64,000 bases of DNA from Moorena producens 3L (GCF_000211815.1 NZ_GL890940.1:100122-164121); one strand, 5' to 3'. Counted from the stretch's first letter, positions 53,619 through 63,452 are shown. Numbers and translations are program-made. Notes: generated by a model not told the origin, from the sequence alone.

Positions 53619-53988
53619 GGCGTTGCTGAATCAAGGAATGAATAGGAGTAGAGTAGGCATCCTGCCCGCCCGAAAATAATTAATAGGAGTAGAGTGGGCA
53701 TCCTGCCCGCCCGAAAATAATTAATAGGAGTAGAGTGGGCATCCTGCCCGCCCGAAAATAATTAATAGGAGTAGAGTGGGCATCCTGCCCGCCCGAAAAT
53801 AATTAATAGGAGTAGAGTGGGCATCCTGCCCGCCCGAAAATAAGCATGAAACTGGCAAGATGCCAGTTCCACCAAGATGCCCATTCCACAGGTGCGACCC
53901 AAGGGCGATTTACTCGCCCATTGGAAAGCGCACCTACTCTTAAAATCATTCCATTATTCTTAAAATCATTCCATTATTAAGCAACGCC
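53619..53988. repeat. Five 41-bp tandem repeats between GGCGTTGCT inverted ends
   Basis: Outer ends are GGCGTTGCTGAAT (53619) and ATTAAGCAACGCC (53988). Inside, copies start at 53641, 53682, 53723, 53764 and 53805, period 41 bp, each with GGGCATCCTGCCCGCC. A GGCAAGATGCCAGTT unit (also at ~60132) and a GGTGCG palindrome (53891-53934) follow. No gene in 53542-53996. Confidence 0.85.
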
Positions 53989-53996
53989 AGTTTTTT

Positions 53997-54560
53997 TTAT
54001 ACCCTTGGAGAAGATGCTATCTTTCTCTTTGAGAGCCAGCCTAAACCTAAAAGACTAAGTCCTATAACTGTCCCAGGTTCAGGTACACTTGCTGGTTCAT
54101 CTTCAACCAGCCCAAAACTCGCTGTCTCTACAAATTCTCCATCTATCTCGAACACAGTAAAAAACTCTGGAAAACTCGGAGCCGGACCAGTAGCAGGGCT
54201 AAAACTAAAATCTTCTGTACTCCAACGTAATTGCTGGCCAGCTCCAGCTCCTTCGAAGATTAACCACACAGGCTCTGTAGTAGAATCGGCCTTGGTATAG
54301 GTTCTATTGTCGAAAAAAAACTCAATCTTATCTACCGGATAACTTATCTCGATCACTGGAAAATCCGGTATAGAAGCAAAAAATTTCCTCCGGGTTTCAT
54401 TGGCGTCATCATAGCTGAACTTACCAGAAAATTCTTCTGTTCCAAACTCATAGGTAATAGTAATAGCTTGGGCAGGATTAATTTCAATCACTGCTAGGCT
54501 TAAAGCCGCACCAGTAGTGATTATTGCTAATTTTTGGCAGATCCTTTGTCCCTTAAACAT
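53997..54560 (-). CDS. PEP-CTERM sorting-signal protein
   Basis: A 187-residue exported protein. A signal peptide (LAIITTGAALSLAVIEINPAQA) begins about residue 11. The C-terminal sorting signal is complete: VPEPGTVIGLSLLGLGWL then SKRK. The middle (beta-rich, YEFGTEEFSGKFSYDD) resembles many cyanobacterial PEP-CTERM proteins of unknown role. Exosortase would process it; none lies in this window. Lone gene. Confidence 0.85.
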   Translation of the reverse strand: MFKGQRICQKLAIITTGAALSLAVIEINPAQAITITYEFGTEEFSGKFSYDDANETRRKFFASIPDFPVIEISYPVDKIEFFFDNRTYTKADSTTEPVWLIFEGAGAGQQLRWSTEDFSFSPATGPAPSFPEFFTVFEIDGEFVETASFGLVEDEPASVPEPGTVIGLSLLGLGWLSKRKIASSPRV

Positions 54561-55169
54561 TAATTTAAACCTGTCTCTTATTTGTTGATATTACTGATTT
54601 TTCACTCATCTAATTAAGTCTATACCAAGGGTCATTATAGTTGACCAACATTACAGAAGCTTTACAGAAAATTTAATTAAAAATTATAAAATACCATTGT
54701 GGATAACGGTTGAGACTATAGCAATAGGGGTAGGGAGTAGGGAATAGGGAATAGGGAACAAAAAGGGGTTGATAAACTTTAAATTTATTAACACAGTTAA
54801 CAGAATTGATGTCTAAGTAGTTACTTGAAAACTTGTTGATAAATCCCAACTACATTCTGGTAAACTAATCCGTCAGCCTTCAGCCGTCAGCCTTCAGCCT
54901 TCAGCCTTCAGCCATTTGCTTAGCGTGGGCAATGCGCAATGCGCAATGGCAAAACGAGAGCATTTAATAGTTCGAGATTAATGAGAATTGAAAGTTTCGG
55001 TAAAAGCTGATAGCTGATACGCGACACCCTGATCGCTGGTATTTCAAGTAACAGTAAGGAGAAACTAATTAATACTAAACTCTAGCGTTTATCAGAGTTA
55101 TCAGGTACATTAAATTTTATTATCCCTACTCCCTACTCCCTACTCCCTACTCCCTGTTCCCTTTGCTAT
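54561..55169. other. Gap with several short heptamer runs; no gene
   Basis: GGGAATA units lie around 54725-54760; GCCTTCA/GCCGTCA heptamers at about 54872-54912; TACTCCC heptamers at about 55128-55160 just before the kinase gene. The rest is unique AT-rich sequence without an open frame I trust. Confidence 0.6.
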
Positions 55170-56201
55170 ATGATTGAATTTGCGTCTTTCAAAACTCAAC
55201 TAGCTGCTTCAGCTCCCCGTTTGTTTGAGCTAATTGATGGTTTTAAGCAATCTAAGGTACTGGTGGTTGGTGATTTAACTCTTGATGAGTTTCTCACAGG
55301 TGAAGTGGAACGAATTTCACGAGAGGCTCCAGTATTAATAATACGTCATGAAACCACTCGTCAAACTCCTGGTGGTGGGGCAAATGCTGTTTATAATCTC
55401 GCTAAGCTGGGAGCAGAGGTAAAGGTAGCTGGGTTTTTGAGTAAGGATCCTCAAGGGCAAGTGCTGCGGACGATGTTTGAGGAGGTGGGGATTGATACGA
55501 GTACGATCGTGATTGATCCAGACCGACCAACTGTGACCAAAAGCCGGATTGCTGGTCATGCCCGTCAGTCGGTGACTCAGCAGATTGTGCGAATAGACCG
55601 CAAGTCGGATGAATTGCCAGACCGGGATAAGCAGTTAGAGTTGGCAGCACAAATACAACAGCATTTAGGTCAGGTGGATGCTGTGGTTTGTTCTGATTAC
55701 GGAGATGGTGTATTTACACCACCAGTGATTGAAGCCGTTTTGTCTCACGACCGCACCATTGTAGATACTCAGAAGAATCTGGAGCGTTATCATGGCGCTA
55801 GAGTTTTTACTCCTAATCTGCCAGAAGCGGAGCGAGCAGTGGGGTATGGGATTAAGAGTTTTGAGGATTTGTTGAGAGCTGGTAGAGATTTGTTGGCACT
55901 GACTCAAGGGGAAGAAATTCTGATTACTCGTGGTGAACAGGGGATGAGTTTGTTTGCTCGTGATGGTAAGGTTGAGCATATCCCAGCGTTTAATCGCACC
56001 GATGTATTTGATGTAACTGGTGCTGGGGATACGGTGGTAGCAGCCCTGACCTTGAGCTTGTGTCTGGGGGCTTCCTACTGGGAAGCAGCGGTTTTGGGTA
56101 ATTTAGCCGCTAGCATTGTGGTGCGTCAGTTTGGTACAGCAACTACTAGTCAGGATGAGATGAAAGAGGCTTTACAGGGATTGTTGGAGGTTGAAGCATA
56201 A
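55170..56201 (+). CDS. PfkB-family kinase (heptose-7-phosphate kinase-like)
   Basis: A 343-residue ribokinase-fold sugar kinase. TRQTPGGGANAVYNLAKLG near residue 68 is the first PfkB signature and FDVTGAGDTVVAALTL near 276 the second, with the catalytic Asp in GAGD. The start (KVLVVGDLTLDEFLTGEVERIS) is typical of the RfaE/HldE N-terminal kinase domain acting on D-glycero-D-manno-heptose-7-phosphate. The adenylyltransferase half of HldE is not present. Exact sugar unproven. Confidence 0.85.
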   Translation: MIEFASFKTQLAASAPRLFELIDGFKQSKVLVVGDLTLDEFLTGEVERISREAPVLIIRHETTRQTPGGGANAVYNLAKLGAEVKVAGFLSKDPQGQVLRTMFEEVGIDTSTIVIDPDRPTVTKSRIAGHARQSVTQQIVRIDRKSDELPDRDKQLELAAQIQQHLGQVDAVVCSDYGDGVFTPPVIEAVLSHDRTIVDTQKNLERYHGARVFTPNLPEAERAVGYGIKSFEDLLRAGRDLLALTQGEEILITRGEQGMSLFARDGKVEHIPAFNRTDVFDVTGAGDTVVAALTLSLCLGASYWEAAVLGNLAASIVVRQFGTATTSQDEMKEALQGLLEVEA

Positions 56202-56203
56202 AC

Positions 56204-56520
56204 GTAAGCATATGCGCTACGCGCACGCGATCGCGTTCAGCCGTCAGCCCTCAGCTATCAGCCCTCAGCTATCAGCCCTCAGCTATCAGCCAAAGGCCTA
56301 TGGCCAACGGCTGACCCCTAACTACTGTTCGCTTAGCCTGTGCGTAGGGCATATGGTTAGATGGGATTTTCCTCAGACTTTCAACTCTGATTCATCTCGA
56401 ACTATTAGGTGCGACCCGTGGCGAATTTAATAATTAGATGCGGAAAGCGCACCTTTAAATTCTCCTGAGGTTTATTTTAAGCATTAGGCTGACAGCTGAC
56501 AGCTGACGGCTGAATGCTTA
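56204..56520. repeat. Composite element with GTAAGC(A) ends carrying a nested palindrome
   Basis: It starts GTAAGCATATGCGC and ends CGGCTGAATGCTTA. It contains TGCGCTACGCGCA next to a CGCGATCGCG, AGCCCTCAGCTATC heptamers, and a GGTGCG-ended palindrome at 56408-56453. The rest of the gap to 56647 is AT-rich, with no gene. Confidence 0.7.
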
Positions 56521-56647
56521 AGTTTTTTCTTTCATCATTAGTTTTTACTTTCATCATTTAATCTTTTAGCTAACTTTACTGACTCTTCAAAATCAAATCC
56601 AGGAATGTTTGATTAACTATTGATAGTAGTTTTTTAGGTCAATCCTG

Positions 56648-57283
56648 ATGAAATTAACTGACATTAGTGCTTCTTTAGTACTCCTGGGAGCGATCGCAGT
56701 TACTCCAGCTTATGGAGCCTCCGTATCATTCAGTCCGACTGGGTCACAATTAGACAAGGATGCCATCAATGACCTTCAAGTCAATGTTGATGACACCATT
56801 GATTTCTCTTTCGTGTTAGATACTAGCGGTCTCACCGCTAATTTACAATCATTAGACATTCTTGTACAACAAGATTCTACTGAGCTTGTTACTCTAGAAG
56901 GATTTAGGACAGATGCAGATCAAGCTGCCTTTTCAGAGTTTACATTCAGCCCAGTAGAAAACCCACCCTTGGGGATATCTACAGCACTTTTTCAACGTAG
57001 TGATTCAATTGGAGTTTCTCCAGACTCTATCCTAGAGATAGTTGGGACAACTGACCAAGTACTGCCTGGGTTTAAGAATGATGGATTGCCTGACTTAGTA
57101 GTTACCGTTACCTCGGCAATTGATGCTAATGGTATAGACGTAACCAGTCTATTTCAACCAGCTAGCCAAGGTCTTGATCTTCAGCCCGCCCCTGTTCCTG
57201 AAACCACATCAATTTTAGGTTTATTAGGATTAGCTGCTTTGGGGACTAGTTCATTATTAAAGAACTGTTCAAAACGGGTTTAA
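56648..57283 (+). CDS. PEP-CTERM sorting-signal protein
   Basis: A 211-residue exported protein. A signal peptide (LVLLGAIAVTPAYGA) is at the N-terminus; a beta-rich, cohesin-like body follows (VSFSPTGSQL, DTIDFSFVLDTSGL, LEGFRTDADQ, LVVTVTSAID), ending with the sorting signal PVPETTSILGLLGLAAL and a basic tail. Cohesin-like fold is inference. It is likely anchored or released by exosortase, not found here. Confidence 0.8.
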   Translation: MKLTDISASLVLLGAIAVTPAYGASVSFSPTGSQLDKDAINDLQVNVDDTIDFSFVLDTSGLTANLQSLDILVQQDSTELVTLEGFRTDADQAAFSEFTFSPVENPPLGISTALFQRSDSIGVSPDSILEIVGTTDQVLPGFKNDGLPDLVVTVTSAIDANGIDVTSLFQPASQGLDLQPAPVPETTSILGLLGLAALGTSSLLKNCSKRV

Positions 57284-57309
57284 TTGTTTCAGTAGTATTC
57301 ATAGTTTCA

Positions 57310-57580
57310 GGTTTTGTGGATGTAAACATTTAGCTGTCAGCGGTCAGCCGTCAGTAGTCAGCCGTCAGTTTATTTTATTCAAAAGCTGTTCGGTGTAGCT
57401 TGGCCTAGGGCTAATGGCTGAACGCGATCGCGTGCGCGTAGCGCTTAAGCTGATAGCTGAACGCGATCGCGTGCGCGTAGCGCATTAGCTGATAGCTTAC
57501 AATCACTCCCGACTCCCGACTCCCTCGGTGCGCTTACAGTCGTCGAATTAAATTCGCCACGGGTCGCACCGCTCCCGACT
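57310..57580. repeat. Heptamer arrays with a palindrome inserted
   Basis: GGTCAGC/CGTCAGC units are followed by a TTTTATTCAAAAGC core and GCGATCGCGTGCGCGTAGCGC segments (twice), then ACTCCCG heptamers. At 57527-57570 a GGTGCG-ended palindrome interrupts the ACTCCCG run, and CTCCCGACTCCC resumes after it. Confidence 0.75.
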
Positions 57581-57588
57581 CCCTAGAA

Positions 57589-59784
57589 TTAATTAGATGA
57601 TGCTACGGATTTATTAGCAGCGTGAGCTTCTACCATCCGGGAAATATCAGGATTATAGAGTCGCAAATAATTCCAATAATTACCAAACACTGTTTTCACG
57701 TAACCTTTGGTTTCTCGAAAGGGGATTTTTTCAATAAAGGCGTCGGGGTCACTAAAACCGTATCTATTCACCCATTTGGAGACATTACCGGGACCAGCAT
57801 TGTAACTGGCAACGGCTAATAAAGAGTTGTTACTGTTCTGTTGGTGGGTAAAGCTGAGATACCATGTCCCCAATTTAATGTTGTCATCAGGATTTTTAAG
57901 ATTGTATTGTTTCAACTGGATTTTTTGGGCAACCCAACTACCTGTTCCTGGCATCACTTGCATTAAACCCATGGCACCAGCAACGGAACGGATTTCTGGT
58001 TCAAATCTAGACTCTTGGCGAATTAAGGCAGTTACTAGTAAGGGATTAAGCTGCCGTTGACCAGACCAGTTAAGAATTGAATTTTGGAAAGGGAAGGGAA
58101 ATAGAGCATGCCAGTATTTTGGTTCGTCACGCAGTGCTGCCCATTCGGCTTTTTCTTGGGGAGTCTCTCGTCGTTTTAGGCTCCAGACTTGGTTAATGCC
58201 TTTGAGATTATCCCCAATCCCTAGCCGCAATAAACCATCAGTAAATTGCTCTGAGACACTTAGTTCCTTACGATTTCCTAATTCCACTTGCCACAGAGCC
58301 CAAGCATCGTAATCTTGACCAAGTTGGTACAGTTCTTTTAGGGTTGCAGAACCGTCTTTTAGTAATGGTCTAGCTTGGGGTCTGACAACTTTGGGCATTA
58401 AGTAGCGCACGGAGGTGAAGTCCCCTACATTCCAGCCTAAATAGTTGGCCGACCGCCATGCATAGTAGGATTCTGGATAACGAGCTATTACATGCTCAAA
58501 GGCAGCTTTGGCATCATTAGGACGCCCCAGCTGACTTGCCCATCGACCTACCCAGAAGCCAGCTTGGGCAGCGATGTCACTATCGGGATTTTTGGTGGTA
58601 ATCGGTTGCGCCCATTGCCATGCTTCTTGTAGCTTGCCCTTTGCTGCTTTTTTTTGAGCCATTTGCCAACGATAATTAGCTGCAGCATCAGAACTACCAT
58701 ATTGGGTTAGTACCGACTTACGAGCTTGGCCAGCAGAAACTTTGCTGTTGAGCTTTTCTAGGATTTTGGCTTTGTCGAGCAAGGCTTGAGGAGCTTCATC
58801 GGGATAATTCTGGATGACTTGATCCAGATAAGCTAAGGCTTCTGTTCGCTTAGAGATACTGGCAAGACGCCTTAAGGCTAATCCGGTTTCTTTAGCATTG
58901 GGATAGGCGCTGATTAACTGTTCATAAAAGATTTTGCCTTTGCTGGCTTTGGTATCTAAATGAAGTCCTCGACCTGCCCGGTAGAGATTGCGGGGAGTGC
59001 GGGGGGCTTGGGCGTAGGCTTTACCAGCTTTGCCATATTTCCAGGTTTCCCAGTAACCAGTGCCAATCATTTCCCAGTCTTCGGGGGTGAGTTGCTCAGG
59101 GTACTTGTCAACGATCCGGTCTCGGATCTCCTGCATTCCTAAGGCTTTAGGAGTGTGCTTGGCTAAGATTAATAGTAATGGGAGTTGGTTGGGATTGTTT
59201 TTGAGGCGCTGTCGAACAATTTCTAGAGTACGGGGATGGCTAGGAAATTTTGCGATCGCATCGTCCCAGTGCTTGGGATTAGATTTGCCTAGATGATAAA
59301 GGGCTTCTGCTGCCACTGCTTGGTTGGGGTACTTTTTCAGGATAGTTTGCCAAACTCCTGTAGCCGATTCCCTATCCCCCATGGCTTGGTAAGCTTGAGC
59401 ACGTTTGAGGGCAACGTGGGATGCTAAAACCGGATAATCTGACTCAAGCCCTTCGAGATGCTTTAGGGCTTGTTCTGGCTGATTTTGTTGAATTAAATCC
59501 GATGCCAACAGATAACGGGCGCGATACTGTTCCCGAGACTTCGGACCTGAGGCAAAGGCATCTAGGTTAGTTGCTCGTTGTTGGGGTGGCAGAGAAACCA
59601 GCCGTGCTACAGCGGATTTGCCTGTTGACTCCGTTAACCCTTGGCTAGCAGTCTTGTTTTCCTCCTTTTCCTCTAGTTGATTTGCTACGGTGACACCTAA
59701 GAATACTGCTCCCAGGCACACTGATACCAATAACACTATGGCTCCAGCCAATAACCGAAATTGCTGTCTACGCTCTTTTAACAT
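57589..59784 (-). CDS. Soluble-type lytic transglycosylase (Slt70-like)
   Basis: A 731-residue murein lytic transglycosylase. One N-terminal membrane anchor or signal (LLAGAIVLLVSVCLGAVFLGV) lies at about 11-31. A long helical superhelix of TPR-like repeats spans about 75-540. The SLT catalytic domain starts near 575 with LVTALIRQESRFEPEI (catalytic Glu in RQES), then GAMGLMQVMPGTG and VASYNAGPGNVSKW. It cleaves peptidoglycan glycan chains in the periplasm. It is longer than E. coli Slt (~645) by the N-terminal linker. Divergent from the Uma2 gene; no partner. Confidence 0.9.
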   Translation of the reverse strand: MLKERRQQFRLLAGAIVLLVSVCLGAVFLGVTVANQLEEKEENKTASQGLTESTGKSAVARLVSLPPQQRATNLDAFASGPKSREQYRARYLLASDLIQQNQPEQALKHLEGLESDYPVLASHVALKRAQAYQAMGDRESATGVWQTILKKYPNQAVAAEALYHLGKSNPKHWDDAIAKFPSHPRTLEIVRQRLKNNPNQLPLLLILAKHTPKALGMQEIRDRIVDKYPEQLTPEDWEMIGTGYWETWKYGKAGKAYAQAPRTPRNLYRAGRGLHLDTKASKGKIFYEQLISAYPNAKETGLALRRLASISKRTEALAYLDQVIQNYPDEAPQALLDKAKILEKLNSKVSAGQARKSVLTQYGSSDAAANYRWQMAQKKAAKGKLQEAWQWAQPITTKNPDSDIAAQAGFWVGRWASQLGRPNDAKAAFEHVIARYPESYYAWRSANYLGWNVGDFTSVRYLMPKVVRPQARPLLKDGSATLKELYQLGQDYDAWALWQVELGNRKELSVSEQFTDGLLRLGIGDNLKGINQVWSLKRRETPQEKAEWAALRDEPKYWHALFPFPFQNSILNWSGQRQLNPLLVTALIRQESRFEPEIRSVAGAMGLMQVMPGTGSWVAQKIQLKQYNLKNPDDNIKLGTWYLSFTHQQNSNNSLLAVASYNAGPGNVSKWVNRYGFSDPDAFIEKIPFRETKGYVKTVFGNYWNYLRLYNPDISRMVEAHAANKSVASSN

Positions 59785-60221
59785 AAATCCTCACCCAACA
59801 AAGTTCAGCAGTTGAAAGTCTCTCAGCATATGACCCATAACCAGGGTAATCTGGTTTCCCTCTTGAGTTATGAACCATTATAAAAAGTTCTTGGCTACGA
59901 ACCTGGAACCGAACTTAGTCAAAGTTGGTCAGATTTGGTCATAATTAACAGAGCACGAAGCCAGCAATAACTAGATAATTATAATAACTATTATGATAAC
60001 TATATTTTTATCACCCTGATGAGGCACATTTTTCTTACCCTGAGCACGCTCTATTCCATATCTTAGAACTAGGTTACCTTTAAATTGTGACGATTTATGG
60101 TAAGATTGCCTATATTTTTGTTATTTCAGGAAACTGGCAAGATGCCAGTTCTACGCCTGATGCCAGTTTTACCAAGATACCTGTTCTACCTACCGGGTCA
60201 AACTGAACTTGAAAAGAAGTC
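59785..60221. other. Gap between divergent genes; no gene
   Basis: Mostly unique AT-rich sequence carrying the two divergent promoters. A GGCAAGATGCCAGTT hairpin-like unit at about 60132-60150 is shared with 53.85 kb. Nothing else recognised. Confidence 0.5.
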
Positions 60222-60797
60222 ATGGCTGACACCACCACAATTAATCAGATTCGATTCACCACTGCAGACCTAGATCTGTTAACAGACGACGGCCATAGAT
60301 ATGAAGTTATTGATGGAGACCTGCTTGTGACCAGATCCCCCCATTGGAATCACAACAAGGTGGTGGGAAGACTATATAGTGCCGTTGATTCCTGGTCTTT
60401 AAGTGATAAGGGTTATGGTGAAGCTGTTCTAGTTCCAGGTATTGTTTTTGACCAAGAAAATGCTGTGGAACCGGATGCTGTCTGGGTTTCCGACAAGAAT
60501 CGCTTGCCAGAGATGCTTGATCAAGCAGGTCATTTAACCGAAGCGCCAGACCTGATCATAGAATCTTTATCACCAGGAAGTCAAAACGAGCGTCGTGACC
60601 GAGAAGTCAAACTGAAACTCTATTCAGTGCGCGGGGTTCGTGAATACTGGATTGTGGATTGGCGCACTACTAAACTTGAGGTTTATCGACGACAAAATGC
60701 CAAGCTTACCCTAGTCGAGACTTTGTTTCCTGGAGATATACTGCGATCGCATTTGCTTCCTGGTTTTGAGTTGCAGCTCCAGATTGTGTTTTTGTAA
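60222..60797 (+). CDS. Uma2-family putative endonuclease
   Basis: A 191-residue Uma2 protein. The family N-terminus DGHRYEVIDGDLLVTRSP is near 25-43; VEPDAVWVSDKNRLP supplies the Asp; APDLIIESLSPGSQNERRDREVKLKLY supplies Glu and Lys; the VREYWIVDWRTTKLEVYR strand is near 145. It appears intact. It is on the opposite strand to the lytic transglycosylase. Role unknown. Confidence 0.85.
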   Translation: MADTTTINQIRFTTADLDLLTDDGHRYEVIDGDLLVTRSPHWNHNKVVGRLYSAVDSWSLSDKGYGEAVLVPGIVFDQENAVEPDAVWVSDKNRLPEMLDQAGHLTEAPDLIIESLSPGSQNERRDREVKLKLYSVRGVREYWIVDWRTTKLEVYRRQNAKLTLVETLFPGDILRSHLLPGFELQLQIVFL

Positions 60798-60840
60798 CCA
60801 TCCTAAACTACCCTATGCTATTTAATTATAGTTTATTTTG

Positions 60841-61824
60841 TCATTCTATAATACTATTTTTTTTAGCCAATACAGCTAAACTAAGGAATACTATTAATCC
60901 ACCAATCAAAATACTCAGAGTAAACCAAGCCAAACCACCAGTTGGTTGGATAACTAATAAGGCTCCAATAAATTGAGCTAGCAAAATAAAATAGAGAACA
61001 TTAGTAATAAAATTTCGAGAGCGATTGCTAATGAAATATGCTCCTAGGGGAGCACCTAAAATAACCACAGGGATGCCAACTAACCAGTAGTGAAATTCTT
61101 GAATTCCAAAATCATGAAGAAAGAAAAGATGCCAAACAAATCCTACAATACTATTTCCCGCCATGAGGCAGACGCTTGTAGGAGTAGCAACTTTTTCTGA
61201 CAGGCGATATCGAATTGTCACCACTGAAAAAGTTAAAATGTCAATTCCACTTCCCACAATTGAAACTACTATTCCCCCTAGGAAGCCCAAAAAAATAAAA
61301 AGTTTTCTTTCTCCTGATGAAAGAGGTGGAAGTTTCTCGACAACTGAGCGAGATCTGTTCATATTTAAATAAAAAAGAGCTATGCCAAAACTTAACCATA
61401 GAGAAACAAAGAACATTTTGGCATAGGGAGGGGAAATCAGAGGAGCAATATAGTAACTTCCTAAAATAACTCCGCCAACTCCTCCCCAACTACATAATAA
61501 TAAATAGTTTTTTTGAATGGGTATTTTTCTCGTCAAAATCAGATAGGTGGCTGAGGTCATGCCAATACTTTGAATCGCCAAACTGAAATTACGCGCTACT
61601 TCTGGTTCAATCTGAAAAATTAGGGTCATAATGGGGAAAGCAACAGCCCCACCTCCCTCCGCTGTAGCACCAGCGATAAAAGAGGCAAACATCATGGTCA
61701 CGGACATGAACCAATTTTGGATAAATAAATCCCATTGATTGGTATGTACCATATAGGTTAGCCAGACAGTAAAAATTGCTGCCATTGGAGCTATTTGATG
61801 GGATTTAAAATTTAGATTTTTCAT
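60841..61824 (-). CDS. TauE/SafE-family sulfite or sulfonate exporter
   Basis: A 327-residue membrane protein with about eight hydrophobic segments. FIAGATAEGGGAVAFPIMTLI near 50 and SIVGSGIDILTFSVVTIRY near 190 are the two family Gly-rich repeats. Members export sulfite, sulfoacetate or similar anions. No taurine or sulfur gene lies beside it, although a sulfonate-monooxygenase-like gene is 37 kb away. Convergent with the Uma2 gene. Confidence 0.85.
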   Translation of the reverse strand: MKNLNFKSHQIAPMAAIFTVWLTYMVHTNQWDLFIQNWFMSVTMMFASFIAGATAEGGGAVAFPIMTLIFQIEPEVARNFSLAIQSIGMTSATYLILTRKIPIQKNYLLLCSWGGVGGVILGSYYIAPLISPPYAKMFFVSLWLSFGIALFYLNMNRSRSVVEKLPPLSSGERKLFIFLGFLGGIVVSIVGSGIDILTFSVVTIRYRLSEKVATPTSVCLMAGNSIVGFVWHLFFLHDFGIQEFHYWLVGIPVVILGAPLGAYFISNRSRNFITNVLYFILLAQFIGALLVIQPTGGLAWFTLSILIGGLIVFLSLAVLAKKNSIIE

Positions 61825-62203
61825 AAATAAAATTGTGATTATTTTATTATCGATCTAGCAGTTTTAAATTGGGTGAGGTACAAATTATTTGGTTTTAGGG
61901 AACAGGGAAGACAGATAAGAAACCCACCCCTAAGGCCTCCCAGGAGGGGAAGAGGGAGCAGGGAAAAAATCCTGTGTACCTCAGCTGCGAGCCATGGCGA
62001 ATTTAATTATTAATGGGTAAAGGGCACCTAATAGTTAGGAAAAACGTTGCCAACAAAGCCTTATTTACAGACATAAAAAAATTGATTTTAAACGTCGATT
62101 TTAAATATCCTTTAATCAATGATATCACAATTACCATCCCACTCTTTGGGACAAAATATTTTTTATTTATTGATTCAGTTAATGTCTTGATAATTAGTGT
62201 AGA
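61825..62203. other. Gap with degenerate repeats; no gene
   Basis: A GCAGGGA-type run holds a degenerate copy of the CCCCTCC hairpin module (about 61918-61960). A decayed GGTGCG-type palindrome (GCGAGCCATGGCGAATTTAA) is at about 61986-62030. The rest is AT-rich; open frames look accidental. Confidence 0.5.
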
Positions 62204-62347
62204 CTATTGTTCAGCAATATTTGCAATTAAGTCAGTTTCAAGTTCTGGTAGCTCTTCTTGTAATGACTCTTGAATAATCTGATTCAAACGAGAGTTAAAT
62301 ATGTCTAATACTTCTGAAGTATAAATGTATTTTAGCAATAAATCCAT
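62204..62347 (-). CDS. Very small acidic protein (47 residues), unknown
   Basis: From ATG 62347 the minus strand encodes 47 residues: MDLLLKYIYTSEVLDIFNSR, then an acidic helix (IIQESLQEELPELETD) and a short end. It has an almost wholly helical pattern and lies 58 nt downstream of the HEAT-repeat gene on the same strand, so it may be co-transcribed. No family recognised; it could be a remnant. Confidence 0.4.
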   Translation of the reverse strand: MDLLLKYIYTSEVLDIFNSRLNQIIQESLQEELPELETDLIANIAEQ

Positions 62348-62405
62348 GACCTATTCCTACTTAATAATAAGGGGTTTACAACTGGCTAATTAGGTTCACA
62401 TTTGA

Positions 62406-63272
62406 CTAATTAATTGCTATTAATTGAAGCTTCTGGGATAAAGTATTATGCTTTTTGAGAGTCCTAAGAGCGTGTTTAATAATCCAACTTGTTTCCTTGG
62501 TTGGAGATTCTTTTCGCCACCGCAAACAGGTATTGATTACCCAATCTGGACTAGATTTGCTGGCATCATTCAACCAGTTACCAACCGAACGCTGCACATA
62601 ATTACTGGGGTCTGAACGAACAAATTCTAATATGGTCAAACCTGGATCGGGGTTTTTCTTCAAAGTCGGAATATGTTTACACCAAACCCCACGAGGACGG
62701 GTAGCTTCTACCGCACAGCGTCGAATATTGGGGTCTTCATCTTTAACCCACTCTGTTAGTAACTCGAAGCTATAAGCTAAATCATCCACAAGATAAGAGC
62801 GAAGAGCATCCCAAGCGCATTCTCTGACAGAGAAACTACCATCAGTGGCGAACCTACGCATTATTTCCAACCTCTCGGGTAACGAGATAGTTTGGTCAGC
62901 GGCTATACTAAAAGCAGCCCAAGCTCTAACCATGTCAGAAGTATGACTAGCCAACGTTTCAAAAATTTCTGTTCGGTTTTCTTCTTCTTCTAGAGCATGA
63001 AAGAGTATTGTGCCAATGCCTTTGAGTCGTTTGGTAATGCCTTGGTCTTGAAGTTTCAAGCTCTGATTATACAAGTTTTCAATTTGTTCTTCCCAACCTA
63101 TTTCTGTAAGACTATTCCGAAGCAGAAAAGGCATATCAATGGCTAACCATTCGACAAGATTGACGGTCTCAATTTTTCCGTGATTGAGTGCCGATAAAAC
63201 TTCATTAGGAATTTCAGAACGCTTCCTTGCTCCTTTTCTCGCTTTTAGCCTTTCAAGTTCAACTGTGTGCAT
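62406..63272 (-). CDS. HEAT-repeat DNA alkylation repair-like protein
   Basis: A 288-residue all-helical protein with five to six HEAT-like repeats (VRAWAAFSIAADQT, VRECAWDALRSYL, IRRCAVEATRPRGVW, VQRSVGNWLNDASKSSPDWV). The last segments (ETSWIIKHALRTLKK) match the AlkC/AlkD-type DNA alkylation repair group, which removes or recognises alkylated purines without base flipping. Catalytic assignment is not certain. A 47-residue frame follows downstream. Confidence 0.72.
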   Translation of the reverse strand: MHTVELERLKARKGARKRSEIPNEVLSALNHGKIETVNLVEWLAIDMPFLLRNSLTEIGWEEQIENLYNQSLKLQDQGITKRLKGIGTILFHALEEEENRTEIFETLASHTSDMVRAWAAFSIAADQTISLPERLEIMRRFATDGSFSVRECAWDALRSYLVDDLAYSFELLTEWVKDEDPNIRRCAVEATRPRGVWCKHIPTLKKNPDPGLTILEFVRSDPSNYVQRSVGNWLNDASKSSPDWVINTCLRWRKESPTKETSWIIKHALRTLKKHNTLSQKLQLIAIN

Positions 63273-63349
63273 AAAAAAAAGTTGCTTTTTTCATATCTTG
63301 TACCACAAGATTATTGAAAAGATTATAGCTTGAACAGCCTTATGTTTTG

Positions 63350-63385
63350 TAGTAGTAGGGTGGGCAGTGCCCACCCAGGCCTTGT
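63350..63385. repeat. GTGGGCAGTGCCCAC palindrome
   Basis: A short near-perfect palindrome in the gap after the HEAT gene. It is related to the 105-bp repeats at 66-261, which split the same arms around a longer core. Confidence 0.5.
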
Positions 63386-63452
63386 TGAGAACGTGCAAGA
63401 TATGTGTTATAGGAATATAGTGGCTTGTTGGAGCCACATCCTGTTACCTTAC

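Noticed and set aside
62013..62273. Plus-strand frame of 86 codons
   Set aside because: Overlaps the better-supported small minus-strand frame and a decayed palindrome; no ribosome-binding site or motif.
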